Assembly (NCBI GenBank): GCA_963556495.2 | Contig: OY747702.1 | Location: 41,449,680-41,513,679, forward strand | Reading direction: 5' to 3' | Length of the DNA: 64,000 nt | Source: Valencia hispanica | Taxonomy: Eukaryota; Chordata; Actinopteri; Cyprinodontiformes; Valenciidae | In this document: one piece after another, positions 23,436 through 35,484 of the stretch | How positions within the stretch are numbered: position 1 is the first letter of the stretch | How the letters are laid out: each line of letters begins with the position of its first letter | Made by a program: the position numbers and the translations under genes | Notes under the pieces: generated by a model | What the model saw: only the letters and a program-made list of their open reading frames with translations | Told to the model about the DNA's origin: nothing | Database searches by the model: none

Positions 23436-26400
23436 TTTCCATCCATCCATCCATTTTCTTCCGCATATCCGGCGTCGGGTCGCGGGGGCAGCACCCTAAG
23501 CAAAGAGACCCAGACTTCCCTCTCCCCAGCCACTTGTTCCAGCTCCTCGGGAGGAACCCCAAGGCGCTCCCAGGCCAGCCGAGAAACATTGTCCCTCCAG
23601 CGTGTCCTGGGCCTTGCCCTGGGCCTCCTCCCGGTGAGACGTGCCTGAAACACCTCACCAGGGAGGCGTCCAGGAGGCATCCTGACTAGATGCCCGAGCC
23701 ACCTCAACTGACTCCTCTCGATGTGGAGAAGCAGCGGCTCTACTCTGAGCCCCCTCCGGATGACTGAGCTTCTCACCCTATCTCTAAGGGAGAGCCCAGA
23801 CACTCTGCGGAGGAAACTCATTTCAGCCGCTTGTATCCGTGATCTCGTTCTTTCGGTCACCACCCAGAGTTCGTGACCATAGACGAGGGTAGGAACGTAG
23901 ATCGACCGGTAAATCGAGAGCTTCGCCTTTTGGCTCAGCTCTCTCTTCACCACAACAGACCGGTACAGCGCCCACATAACTGCAGACGCCCCACCAATCC
24001 GTCTATCGATCTACCGCTCCATTTTTCCCTCATTCGTGAACAAGACCCCCAGATACTTAAACTCCCCCACTTGGGGAAGGACCCCATCCCCGCCCCGGAG
24101 AAGGCACCCCACCCTTTTCCGGCTCAAGACCATGGCCTCGGATTTGGAGGTGCTGATTCTCATCTCAGCCGCTTCACACTCGGGTGCGAACTGCTCCAGT
24201 AGATCATGTTCCCGATGAAGCCAACAGGACCACGTCATCTGCAAAAAGCAGAGACCCGATCCTGAGGCCACCAAAACGGATCCCCTCAAAGCCTTGGCTG
24301 CGCCTAGAGATCCTGTCCATAAAAGTTAGGGACAGGATCGGTGACAAAGGGCAACCTTGGCGGAGTCCAACTCTCACTGGAAAAAGCCCGACTTACTGCC
24401 GGAAATGCGAACCAAACTCTGCCACCGGTCGTAGAGGGACCTAACAGCCCGTATCAAGGGGCCCGGTACCCCATACTCCCAGAGCACCCCCCACAGGGCC
24501 CCCCGAGGGACACGGTCAAACGCCTTCTCCAAGTCCACAAAACACATGTAGACCGGTTGGGCGAACTCCCACGCACCCTCCAGGACCCTGCTGAGGGTGT
24601 AGAGCTGGTCCAGTGTTCCACGGCCAGGACGAAAACCGCATTCTTCCTCCTGGATCCGAGGTTCGACTATCCGTCGGACCCTCCTCTCCAGAACCCCTGA
24701 ATAGACCTTACCAGGGAGGCTCAGAAGTGTGATCCCCCTGAAGTTGGAACACACCCTGTGGTCCCCTTTTTTAAACAGGGGGACCACCACCCCGGTCTGC
24801 CAATCCAAGGGAACTGCCCCCGATGTCCACGCAATATTGCAGAGCCGCGTTAACCAACACAGCCCCACAACATCCAGAGCCTTGAGGAACTCCGGTCGAA
24901 TCTCATCCACCCCCGGAGCCCTGCCACCGAGGAGCTTTTTAACGACTCGGTGACCTCAGCACCAGAGATTGGAGAGACCGACCCCAAGTCCCCAAACCCT
25001 GCTTACAGATTGGAAGGCGTGCTGGTGGGATTGAGGAGGTCTTCGAAGTATTCCATCCACCGACCCAAAAAGTCCCGCGTCGAGGTCAGCAGCACACCAT
25101 CCCCACTGTAAACAGTGTTGGTGGCAGACCGCTTTCCCCCTCTGAGACGCCGGATGGTGGACCAGAATCCCTTCGAAGCCGTACGGAAGTCGTTTTCCAT
25201 GGCCTCTCCAAACTCCTTCCACGCCCGAGTTTTTGCCTCAGCAACCATCCGAGCCGAATCCCGCTTGGCCTGTCGGTACCTATCAGCTGCTTCAGGGGTC
25301 CCACAAGCCAAAAAGACCCGGTAGGACTCCTTCTTCAGCCTGACACCATCCCTTACCGCCGGTGTCCACCAGCGGGTTCAGGGGTTGCCACTGCGACAGG
25401 CACCGACCACCTTGCGGCCACAGCTTCGGTCAGCCGCCTCTGCAATGGAGGCGCGGAACATGGTCCACTCGGACTCAATGTCCCCTGCCTCCCCCGGGAC
25501 GTGTTCAAAGTTCTGCCAGAGGAGTGAGTTAAAGCTCCTTCTGACAGGAGACTCTGCCAGACGTTCCCAGCAGACCCTCACAACACGTTTGGGCCTTCCA
25601 GGTCTGTCCGGCGTCCTCCCCCACCATCGGAGCCGACTCACCACCAGGTAGTGGTCAGTGGACAGCTCAGCCCCTCTCTTCACCCGAGTGTCCAAAACAT
25701 GCGGCCGCAGATCAGATGAGACGACAACCAAGTCGATCATTGAGCGGCCTAAGGTGTCCTGGTGCCAAGTGCACATATGGACACCTTTATGCTTGAACAT
25801 GGTGTTTGTTTTGGACAATCCATGACGAGCACAGAAGTCCAACTCCAGCACCCCCTCCAAAGACTCCAAGAAGGGTGGGTAATCTAATCTGCTGTTTGGC
25901 GCGTAAGCACAAACAGTCAGGACCCGTCCCCCCAGCCGAAGGCGGAGGGAGGCTACCCTCTCATTCACCGGGGTAAACCCCAACGTACAGGCGCCGAGAT
26001 GGGGGGCAACAAGTATGCCCACCCCAGCTCGGCGCCTCTCAGCAGGGGCAACTCCAGAGTGGAAGAGAGTCCAACCCCTCTCGAGGAGACGGGTTCCAGA
26101 GCCAGCTTCTGCAGCCGAGGATCGGACCGCCAAGGTCCCTGCCTTTGGCCGCCGCCCATCCTGCACAGCATCCGACCCCTATGGCCCCTCCCACAGGTGG
26201 TGAGCTCATGGGAAGGGGGGCCCATGTTACCTCTTCGGGCTAAGCCCGACCGGGCCCCATGGGTAAGGCCCGGCCACCAGGCGCTCGCCAACGTGCCCCA
26301 CCTCCAGGCCTGGCTCCAGAGGGGGGCCTCGGTGACCCGCGTCCAGGCGAGGGAACACTGAGTCCATCTGTCTTGTTCATCATAGGGGTCTTTTGGGCTG

Positions 26401-26545
26401 CACTTTGTCTGATCCCTCACCTAGAACCAAATTGCCATGGGTGACCCTACCAGGAGCAAAAGCCCCCGACAACATAGCTCCTAGGATCATTGGGACACTC
26501 AAACCCCGCCACCACGATAAGGTGGCAGCCCAGGGAGGGCATTAT
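23436..26545 (-). mobile_element. Rex3 LINE (RTE clade), degenerate
   Basis: A 3.1-kb GC-rich island in AT-rich DNA. The strings 'cggtgacaaagggcaacc' (24338-24355) and 'accaccaccccggtctgcca' (24782-24801) correspond to the well-known PCR primer sites for the teleost Rex3 reverse transcriptase. The 3' end on the minus strand is 'agaaaatggatggatgg', a short GGAT repeat. The 5' region (26170-26545) is untranslated or the N-terminal endonuclease region. No target duplication was found, and several stops and frameshifts break the single ORF. Confidence 0.92.
23449..26166 (-). pseudogene. Rex3 endonuclease-reverse transcriptase ORF
   Basis: Pieces in order on the minus strand: endonuclease (26166-25378; GVGILVAPHLG, SLRLRLGGRVLTV, DLVVVSSDLRPHV, STDHYLV), linker (25311-25003; DFRTASKGFWSTIRRLRGGK), RT palm (24910-24374; GVVVPLFKKGD, NFRGITLLS, EEECGFRPGRGT, CFVDLEKAFDRV), RT thumb (24289-24011), and C-terminal domain (23977-23449; SQLRWLGHLVRMPPGRLPG). 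The GDFN block of the endonuclease is absent: 'LESLEGVLE' runs straight into 'DFCARHG', which implies an internal deletion. The F/YADD box lies out of frame near 24230-24260. Frames 0 and 1 alternate, so the ORF cannot yield protein. Confidence 0.9.
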
Positions 26546-26636
26546 TGAAATGCCAATCTAATATCTTTATACCTCCAGCTCTCTGTCATTCTACTTTGAT
26601 CAGTTAAAATTATTATTTATAATTGCTTCTGATAAG

Positions 26637-27317
26637 CAGAACTGGGTAGTAACGAGTTACATTTACTCATTTACATTTACTTGAGTAAGAAATTTATTTT
26701 GGAGTAGTTTTTACTAGACTCTACTTTTTACTTTTACTTGAGTAATATTTTATGATGTATTGCTACTCTTACTTGAGTAATGTTTCTGACTACTCTAGCC
26801 ACAACGAGTAACTTTACGGAATGAAACTGAATGTTTGTTTTAACCAAAAATGCATGAGACTCGGACATACAGTTTATGTTGAGGCAACACCTCTTGTTTG
26901 TACAGAAGCTTCTGCTGAGGCTGTTGTGGCATTTGGGTATCAATTGGGGGTCTAACACATGTACATTACCTACTGTAAGTATTGGTTTTATTAGTAGTTA
27001 AATGCATTTGGAAATTTTTTTCTTTTCCTCATTTTTTTTATTTTACAAGCATGTCAAGTATTTCCATTTATTTTAATGTTTAGAATTTGCACATAACTTT
27101 ATATTCTTGTCCAATTACATAATTTTAAAAATGAACTCATATGTTATGATTTCAGAACAGGTACTCAATACTTGAGTAGCCTTTTCACCAAACACTTTTT
27201 TACTCTTACTTGAATAATTTTTTGGATTACTACTTTGCACTTTTGCTTAAGTAAAAATATGTAGATGTAGTGCTACATTTACTTGAGTACAATTTTTGGC
27301 TACCCTACCCACCTCTG
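26637..27317. mobile_element. hAT-type non-autonomous element
   Basis: 681 bp between perfect 8-bp duplications CTGATAAG (26629-26636 and 27318-27325). Ends are CAGAACTGGGTAG and, reverse-complemented, CAGAGGTGGGTAG, as in hAT elements. The interior repeats TTTACTTGAGTAA-type motifs near both ends, probable transposase-binding subterminal repeats. It has no transposase frame. Confidence 0.9.
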
Positions 27318-27325
27318 CTGATAAG

Positions 27326-28500
27326 TTACATATTAAAACAGTTTTTGTATAGAACAGACTTAGATGGCCAGAGTGCATGTGTATGTGCTTAGGGTCACAA
27401 AAATAGACTGTCATCCAGATTTGCCCCTGTTAACATGATCAGTCTTTAAAATCTGCCACACATGCAGCTGCTCAGATGGTGTCTTCAGGTGCTGCTTGTT
27501 TCCTTTAATACTTTTTTCCTCTCCTGGTCTTCTCCCAGCAAGGACAGCAGAGTCCTTCTACTTTTGCATCAGGGACCTCACAAAGCCACAACACAAACAG
27601 CAGCAGCCTTACCGGGGCCCCAGCTGCCGACACGTCTGCTCAGCAGCGTATTTATTTAAACCTGCCGCTGGCCCTGGCGGTGCTGAGCGGGGCCTTGCTG
27701 GGGGCCTCCTCAGCTTGTTTGAGAATCCATTCACACCTGTGCATTAAATTACTGACACTAATGTTACCAGTAATACTTGGACTGGCTCCAGTTTTTGAAC
27801 CTACATGGCTGTAGAAGCCGAGAAATACCTGACACATTTAAGGTAAATGTGACAAGTTTAGACTCTAGTGGTGTTTTGTTAGATAAGCAAAAGTCTTACA
27901 TTTTTGCAGATGTTTGTGTGACTGATGTTATTGAATATTATTAGATGATGTCATGTATACTCAAATGTCGGCAGTTTTGTAAATAAGTATATTTTAATTC
28001 CCAGTATGTGGAAGAGAATGGGTAACTGTGCCTCCATAAAGCCCAGCTCGCTGACAATGTCGCCTCTGGGTGGGGGTGGGTGACACATTGTTGAATGCTA
28101 CATGGCTGCGAAGGACTCAATGGCTTTTGAACTTGAGAGGTGTGGAGGCATGAACACCTGCACCCCCCACACCCACACCTCTCGCTCTCAGGATACCTTT
28201 CACCTCGTCTCACTTCGCAGCACTCAGCGAGCGGCTGAGAAGAAAAGGGAAGCGAGCGGAGAAAAGAAAGTTTCCAAAGACGCCTCCCAGGTTGTCAGTT
28301 TAGGGTCAGAGGTCTGAGGTCAGCATGGATGGGGTATGTCAGGTGTTAAGTGGAGCAGGCAAGCCAAAGGAGCGCATGTTTAATACTCGCCGAACATTGA
28401 GCTTACCTGGGGCCAGGTGGGAGCACAAAGCACTCGGCTTTAGGAGAAGGTCACCCAAACAGAAGAGAGATCAGAAGAAAGTTTTGTTATGATGATGAAG
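27326..28500. other. No gene recognised
   Basis: No domain or repeat identified. 27480-27730 and 28100-28300 are moderately GC-rich with open frames of up to 90 codons, but show no family. Confidence 0.45.
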
Positions 28501-28509
28501 TCAGGAAGT

Positions 28510-29310
28510 AGCAGAGGAGTGGACTGGAGTCACAAATTTTCACTAAAGAATTGACTTGAACATTTTTTCAAAGACTTTGACTTGACTTGGACTTTTACAC
28601 CAATGACTTGGGACTTCTCTTGGACTTGAACCTGTTTACTTGAAAACACTTGATATTTAACCCAATATCTAAAGTTTGTAACGTCTATTCTTTCAAAATT
28701 GCGCACTTTTACATCAGTTCAATCAATCCGTCTTAACAAATTGAGACCATCTCTCTGTACACATGTGTGCAAGAGCTGCAGAACAGCAAATCAAATTACC
28801 AAATAAAAAAAAAGACAGCATAATCTTCTGTCCCTATATGGCGCTGCAACCAACATAGTTTATTCTCCCAATAGTTATTTTCTTTCTATTACATAAACAA
28901 CAAAGTAGTTGACAAATGGAGTTGGAACAACGTCCAACTTCTTTCTACATTTGAAGTTCCATTTAGAACAGTAGGTAGTACTTTTTTTGCTACAATTCTA
29001 TAGATGACTTTAGCTAACTTAGTTTTATGAGCAAACGTTCTCTGGGCTACGTTGACGATACTGTTTGGCCTTAACATATATGCTATTTTTGTCATGCCAT
29101 TTTAAATCTGGTTTTCCGAGCGCATCCAGTAAATAGAAGTCTGTTTCAGAAAGCGTTTTTTTATCTGAACTAAGGGAAGAGAGATTTTCTCTTTCCTCCC
29201 CATCATAATGCTGAAACGGGTCAAGTTCCATTAGAGGATAGAATATATGTTTGGAGACATCTGCGTAAGGAAAGAACGTTGACAATAAATCGATAGTTAA
29301 CTGCAATCAA
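28510..29310 (-). other. Possible DNA transposon remnant with unrecognised frames
   Basis: 28520-28650 is built from degenerate 'gacttgacttgga' units, a pattern seen in subterminal regions of fish hAT-like elements. Downstream on the minus strand two overlapping frames (29306-29025, 93 codons; 29095-28889, 68 codons) read as ordinary protein-like sequence (e.g. MELDPFQHYDGEERENLSSL; KLAKVIYRIVAKKVLPTVL). I do not recognise a family. They could be a decayed transposase or an exon. No terminus pair was established. Confidence 0.3.
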
Positions 29311-29508
29311 TGCACTAAGTCTTGGGGTTTTTATTTTGCACATTTAAATAACCTACAGTATACATAGTCTTATTCTTCTGTCCATCACAAATATCACTCA
29401 TTTATGTCAAAACACCATATAAGATACTCTGAGGGATCTTATTTTCTAGCAGTCGTTTATTTAACGCCAGTTTTGTTAACAGGGATGCTGAACATTGCTT
29501 GTTAGAAC

Positions 29509-30834
29509 CAGAGGTGTCAAAAGTATTCACATTCAATACTCAAGTAGAAGTATAGATACTAGGGTTTAAAAAGACTTCTGTAGAAGTTGAAGTATCAATT
29601 CAAGTTTTTTACTCAAGTAAAAAAGTACTTGATTCAAAACTACTTAAAGTGTAAAAGTAATGTATTTTTAAAAATGACATTAAAGAATAAAGCTTAAGCC
29701 CTCCCCCCCAAAAGAAAGGCCATAATTATTATGTTTTATAAAAATGTAAATTTTGAAACATTTGGGACACACTAGGCTACCTCTTTCAGTTGCATATATG
29801 CCCATTAAAATGTATTAATTTTAGTGCAATGCAAGTACATTACAGAACCATATGTGGACTACTGAGCATTAATAAGTGTGTGTATATATGTGTATATGTA
29901 TATATATATATATATATATTAAGAATAGTATCACCAAAAGTCTTACAACCTCAGCACAGACAAGATTGTGCAGACCCCTGCAATCTCTACTGACCCCCTT
30001 GGGGCACAGGAACCTTATGTTGGGAACCATTGTTCTAGAGGCTGAATCTGCGTTGACCCACTGGAGACTGGAACTAAAAGCTCCACTTCAGCCAAAGTTT
30101 TGAAATCAGGGAACATTTCTCTGATTCAAGTGATCAGAGGTCGGAAAGACTCTCTGAACCCAGCTTCACATCGCTTCAGCAGCAGAAAATGTCGGAGCCT
30201 GCGCTCTTTCGCACGGGTGTTTTGCACAACACTGGGCTCTTTGAAGTGCGTCTTTAACCAGCTGCACCGGTAACAGTCATGTTCCAAAGCTTCCCGGTCT
30301 GAGATGATGCTCAGATGGCTTCATGGAAATCTTCTTATAAATTTATTGATTCAGTTACTTGTACTCCGCGCTTCAACTCAAACCTAAAAATGTCTGCGCG
30401 TCTGCACCAAATGGTCAGGGGTGTGAATTATAATCTATCAAAATGACAAGTGGCCTTCTGATTTTCCAGACTAATATGGAAAATATTCGGTTAACGGGAC
30501 CCCGTGTGCACAGTACGCGATGGATCGCATACAAGCGGGGTGTCCGAATGGTAGAGGTTTAAAATTATGATCAAACCTCTGTGAAATTCTATCCAGTTGG
30601 GGCATTTTTAGATCGTTTTTTGTGCGTCTTCTTAATAAAAGACTTAATGAAGCAGGAGTAACAAGGCTTTCTTTAAAATGTAAGGAGTAGAAAGTACAGA
30701 TAATTGCGTGAAAATGTAAGGAGTAGAAGTGAAAAGTAGGCCCATAGATAATTACTTCAGTAAAGTATAAATACCCAAAATTTCTACTTAAGTAAGGTAA
30801 CGAAGTATTTGTTCTTCGTTATTTGACACCTTTG
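29509..30834. mobile_element. hAT-type non-autonomous element, 1.3 kb
   Basis: Ends are CAGAGGTGTCAAA and, reverse-complemented, CAAAGGTGTCAAA. The flanking 8-bp duplication has one mismatch: GTTAGAAC (29501-29508) and ATTAGAAC (30835-30842). Subterminal regions on both sides repeat ACTCAAGTA / CTTAAGTAA motifs. It contains a short TA microsatellite near 29885-29920. No transposase frame is present. Confidence 0.9.
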
Positions 30835-31749
30835 ATTAGAACTGTATGCAAAGTTTTGAGACAAGTGTTTCCCTTAGCGTTCTTACGTTCAGCTGGTGGA
30901 ACGTTACGTTCTTCCAGGTCAAATTTAAATTTAAATGTTTTTGCATTGGAAATAGTAGGGCTAAATAAATGTACACCAATGAAAATTCTAGTATTTTCTA
31001 ACTTTTGCAGTGTGAGATTATGCTGTGTTGGGATCCATATTCCACAAATGAACTGAACAGACTGTTGGACAGCGGGAAGCCATTTTCCCCAGATAGACTG
31101 AGCAAACTGCATTTCCCAGCATTCCTAGCTGTGACCCCAACACACTCCCATTGTTCCGGGGCCACCAATGGTGACATCAACGATGACATCACGGCAAAAG
31201 GGCTATAAGAATTCAAATTGTTCTCAGCAGAAACTTCTGCTATAGAGACGACGTCTCACCGGTGAAGATTCTCTTTTGCTCTGACCCGCTGGACTAGGAA
31301 GAACTCTCATCTCAAAGCTTCTAAGTGCCCACTGTTGTCTGTGTATCCATCCAGCTTGGGTTATATCAGAATTGTTCCAAGACAGTTCTTTACCACGTCA
31401 AACCTGCAAGCTATCCGGCCTGTGGTTGGGACACACAGTCCCAAAATCCTGCACCAGGTTCTAACTCTCCTTTTTCGCTCAACTACGGACACGTTTTGCT
31501 CCCCTCTTTGTGGACTGGACATCCTTCAAAGCAAAGTAGGACTGAATCGGTTCATTCAACCTTATCTTGTGTCTGGGCAGACCTGCGTTAGCTGGTCTGT
31601 TAGCTGAAAGGTTAACTCCATTGTTCTTTGTCTGTTAGTTAAAGCTGTGGCCTTCCATGTGGACACCACTCTTCCCCATTTTAGCCAAAGTTAGTTTTAT
31701 GGCCCTTTGTCTCCTTACACTCCATGTGCTGTCCTCCATCTTGGCCCAG

Positions 31750-32460
31750 AGCTAATGGTGCGTTTTATTTGTCCACCAAACTTGGTTTGCAAGTCGGTTT
31801 CCAGAATTACGAACCGGAAGTTGCAAATAGAACGCCCCCAAGGTCGTATATACAGGTCGTCAACTCGTCGAGGCTCAGAGGACCCCGAGATCAGTTCCAA
31901 AATGGCTACCACAAGCATCACACATAAGTAAACGTTGTGGTTTTCTACTATTTTAAGCACTTTTGCCTTTGTTTTAACCAAATGTAGAAGTCGTACACAT
32001 AGCAGTGTATGCGGTTACCTATAGGCATGTTGCTACAGTCTTAATTCGTTCTAAATACCGCCTAATACGTTATTTTGTAGCTTGTGCAGTTTAAATTGGC
32101 TAGAGATGCTCCAAGTTGCTATGACAACAATGCAGAGTCTTGAGCTACAGAATTTTCGCTTAAACAGCGGTTAGAACATTAACAGACTACAATCAAATAA
32201 GATGAAACATTAACTTACTTTCTCTGCTTGCTATCATCTTCTTCCATATTTTGATGATGAACCACAAACTTTGATATTAGCTCTCTGTACTCTTTCAGAG
32301 CTAGCGCAACAGCGAGTTTCCTGGAGGCATCCATCTTTTCTCCGACCTGTCGTGTTGTGTGCAAAACAGAACGCAAATCCCGCTGTAACTTGTTTTCCAA
32401 CACGGATGTGACGTCACTCTCGAGTTGCAAGTCGCGCTTACAAGACAAATAGTATGGGGT
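31750..32460 (-). mobile_element. Possible PIF/Harbinger-like insertion with first exon
   Basis: The left end has 'gcgttttatttg', paired 60 bp later with 'caaatagaacgc' (a local inverted repeat). The right end, reverse-complemented, has 'ctatttgtcttgtaagcg' and a 'cttgcaactcg' segment like the left 'ttgcaagtcgg'. On the minus strand 32448-32215 encodes 77 residues with a Lys/Arg/Glu-rich helix (MDASRKLAVALALKEYRELISKF). The frame ends in AAAGTAAGT, a good splice donor overlapping its stop. No downstream transposase exon was found. Confidence 0.35.
32215..32448 (-). pseudogene. Small frame ending at a splice donor, unknown
   Basis: A 77-codon frame; the likely real start is the internal Met of MDASRKLAV (residue 39). 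It is short, charged and predicted helical. The GTAAGT at its 3' end suggests a first coding exon of a multi-exon gene, probably of the surrounding transposon. I do not recognise the product. Confidence 0.3.
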
Positions 32461-32869
32461 ATAAGTTTATGACCCTTTGTCCCACAGACTGTCTTATTTG
32501 AGCCCCCTGGAGTGAGGACCGCCTGAACATACCCTCCCCTCCCCTGCTAAAAGGTGAGCCGTCTGTTTGTCCCTGATCCCCTTGGTGTTGTGTTAATTTA
32601 CACATTGGTTTTGTAAGATCTGTAGTAGTTAGTTGCATGCTTTAGAATAGATGGGAATTATTAATGACATTTTTTGGCTGTAAGGTTGAACTATTTTCTT
32701 AATAGGTTTTCTGTGATTACTTGGTGTGTGTGTACAATTAATGTTTATGGTGTTTGAACTTATACCTTCAAGAAGAGACTGGATTTCTGGTCTTCTAATA
32801 CAGAAGTGGTGCCCCTAATATTAATAGAGTAAACCTGAATTTAATCAATAATTATATTAAATTATTGAT

Positions 32870-35480
32870 CATAATTATTGATGCTTATGTAAACCAGAGA
32901 AAAACCGGTCACTGTGTCACAACAGCTGAAATCTTATTTATATTGAGTCTTTCTATGCATATTTACCAGTGCACAATATATTTTCTGTTCTCTAATACAT
33001 TGTACGTATGCTTTAATCATTCTGAATATACAATGAATAAAAACGTTTTAGGTCTTTTAAAGAAAAAGAAGTTGCGCAAAATATCACATTGCTATTATTT
33101 ATGCAAATAAACAAAGGAGTCACTTCTTCCCTGGAACAAATATTTCTACTTTTATATTTAAAGCAAAATAAACAACATGAGTCATCAACACCAACATCTA
33201 ATGCAACAAAGGAAAGGTTTTGTAGACAGTTGTAAAAAGGACTGTGGATTGTATTTTTGACATTGTCTTGAGAGTCTTGACTCTCAAAAATAGTCCAGTC
33301 TTAGTCATTGGTTTCCTAAGGTTTAAACAAATTTTAGAACTGCATAGGTCCTTCGGCTGGTCTGGTGGTTCCAAGAACACTAGGATTTTAACAGGACAGG
33401 TTTAAAAATGCACCTACTTAATACATAAAAAGGAAAGCTTGTCTGCGCTTTCACACAAGTACTGATAATTTCACTCTTTGCGACTTATTTTTGCAGTTTT
33501 GGTTGTTTTTACACCTGACTGTTTCAGGTATAGAATGGATCCATCTGCAACCAGATGTTTTGTATTGGCCATGTAGGGGAATGTTTCCTATCTACTTTGG
33601 CAGCTGTTTGTTGAAAGTATTTTTTAGTTCTATGCATATATGTATATATTTTACTATAAAGGAATTTGTTTTATGAATCCAATAAATAATGTCTACCAGC
33701 AGGACATTACTTACAGTTATTTTGATTTGATCAGGGGTCACAATCTGATGAGACAGTCAATGGACCCAAACAGGGATTCATAATTTTCAAGGTTTAAGTA
33801 CCCAGATACAAAATAGTTGGATTATGGGTATAAAAGCATGAAGAGCTCAAATGGCAACACATAGATACAAAATGAGGGAACAAATTGGAAAGGGGTGAAT
33901 CGAGTACCAGTCCTGATCTCAGCATTTCACCTTATGTTTATCTTATGTTCTTTAAACGACACTGAATAGTCTCATTTTTTTGCAAAAAAACCCCAACATA
34001 TCTGTCCACACCAGCTTTTAACACGAGAGGCTTTGATGGACACTATGCCCCTGCAAGACAAAAAGAAAGGAAGAAAAAAAACATAACACTAAAAACAATT
34101 GATAGTCTATTCATTTTTCAGACCATTCATAATGTAAGAGGAGCATGAGGCACTGTAGTGTAAAACTTGAGGGAAATTGTGAAAAAGCCTAAGCTGAAAG
34201 CGGGCAAACATGAGAAAAAAAGAAAGAAAAAAGAATTTGATTCATTTATTATAGTTTCTTTAATTTAATAACTATTTTGGGGCGGTTTCAGTTAATTTGT
34301 GGGGATTCAGGAAGGTTATAGTAAATTTTAAAATCTCCAAACAGAAGCAAAAACCACAGTAGATTTCAATATTACACAAACAGTTTTTATTTTAAACACT
34401 CACTATCTGCTGTCACGTAACTCCTTTTTCCATACACATCATGTTCCCTGAGTAGCAAGAGCTTAAATCACAAAGGCCTTACACGTAAAGGTTAAACGAG
34501 GCATTGCAGCTCTAATCTGCAGCATCAGTTTCAAGCGATCATTTGAGTAAACCGTCCGAGACCTTTTTAATTAGAATCCAAATTACCGTAGCGTGATACT
34601 GGTTTACAGCATCCTATTCTGGGATGCTGATAACTGAGAATCTGGCTGATGAAAAGGGTTATTTGCTGTAGTGGTGTGTGTGTGTGTGTGTGTGTGTGTG
34701 TGCATGTGTGTGTGTATATCTAAGCCGAGGAAAATGGTGATAGGACTAATGATTATCTCTGACAGACTGTTGAGGGGTGTGCTCTTCCGTGGGGGGAGCG
34801 CTGTGCAGAGCTGGTCTATTATCTGCCTCGTGTCTATTCAATGAGGCTATTGTGGGCTCAGCATGGAAAGACCCAGTGGGGATGTGAGAACATAACACTT
34901 AAGCTCGTTGTAGCCACGCTGGATGACAGTGAAAAATATGATCAGACCAGCACTGAAAAAAATCCTTTTTTTAATTCTTCTATATGTGTTTAGAAGAAAG
35001 TGAAATTAATTTACGAAAGCAGACCTAGATGCAGCTTTGTTTTTTATTGCATCATGGTGCAAATAAACTCAACAAACCAGGTGGGTTAGTCTCCATTTAT
35101 TAAGGGCCTTAGACATTCACACCTGGGTCAAACAATACGTGTAAACAGCTTCAGGGGGTTTGCTGTTTAAAATATGTATGTACCAGACAAACTGGCATTC
35201 AGCGGGGAACGCTGCACCTGCAGGTAATCTCATAATATTCGATAACTGCCTGTTTTATGTTTATGGAAGATGATTACCAACGTCAAACATGTAATTTATA
35301 TTCAGTTTTTTTTTGTGTGTTGGACTTAAATGTCTGGGCTATGTTAAAGTCTGGAACACAACAAATAGGTTTCTCACAATAAAAGATCAGTGATGATGAC
35401 TTTAACACTAATTTCCACTACTCTGTCCACAATGGGCAAGTTAAAACTGTCGTCATTGATGTGGTTTCTGATGGTCCTCA
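32870..35480. other. No gene recognised
   Basis: AT-rich with short frames only. 34672-34716 is an interrupted GT microsatellite. No repeat family seen otherwise. Confidence 0.5.
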
Positions 35481-35484
35481 TCAA

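Larger units (their letters stand above)
30843..32860. other. Unclassified block, possibly retroelement-derived
   Basis: Contains a TATA-like 'gggctataagaattc' at 31200-31214 after a 'gacatcacggcaaaa' stretch. Further on, at 32805-32860, the segment 'cagaagtggtgcccctaatatt' resembles the boundary region of an LTR element. I could not find paired long terminal repeats or a pol frame. The sub-block 31750-32460 is treated separately. Confidence 0.25.

Noticed and set aside
25999..26444. Plus-strand frames of 60-120 codons in the GC-rich block
   Set aside because: Opposite-strand shadows of Rex3; GC-rich sequence has few stops in all frames.
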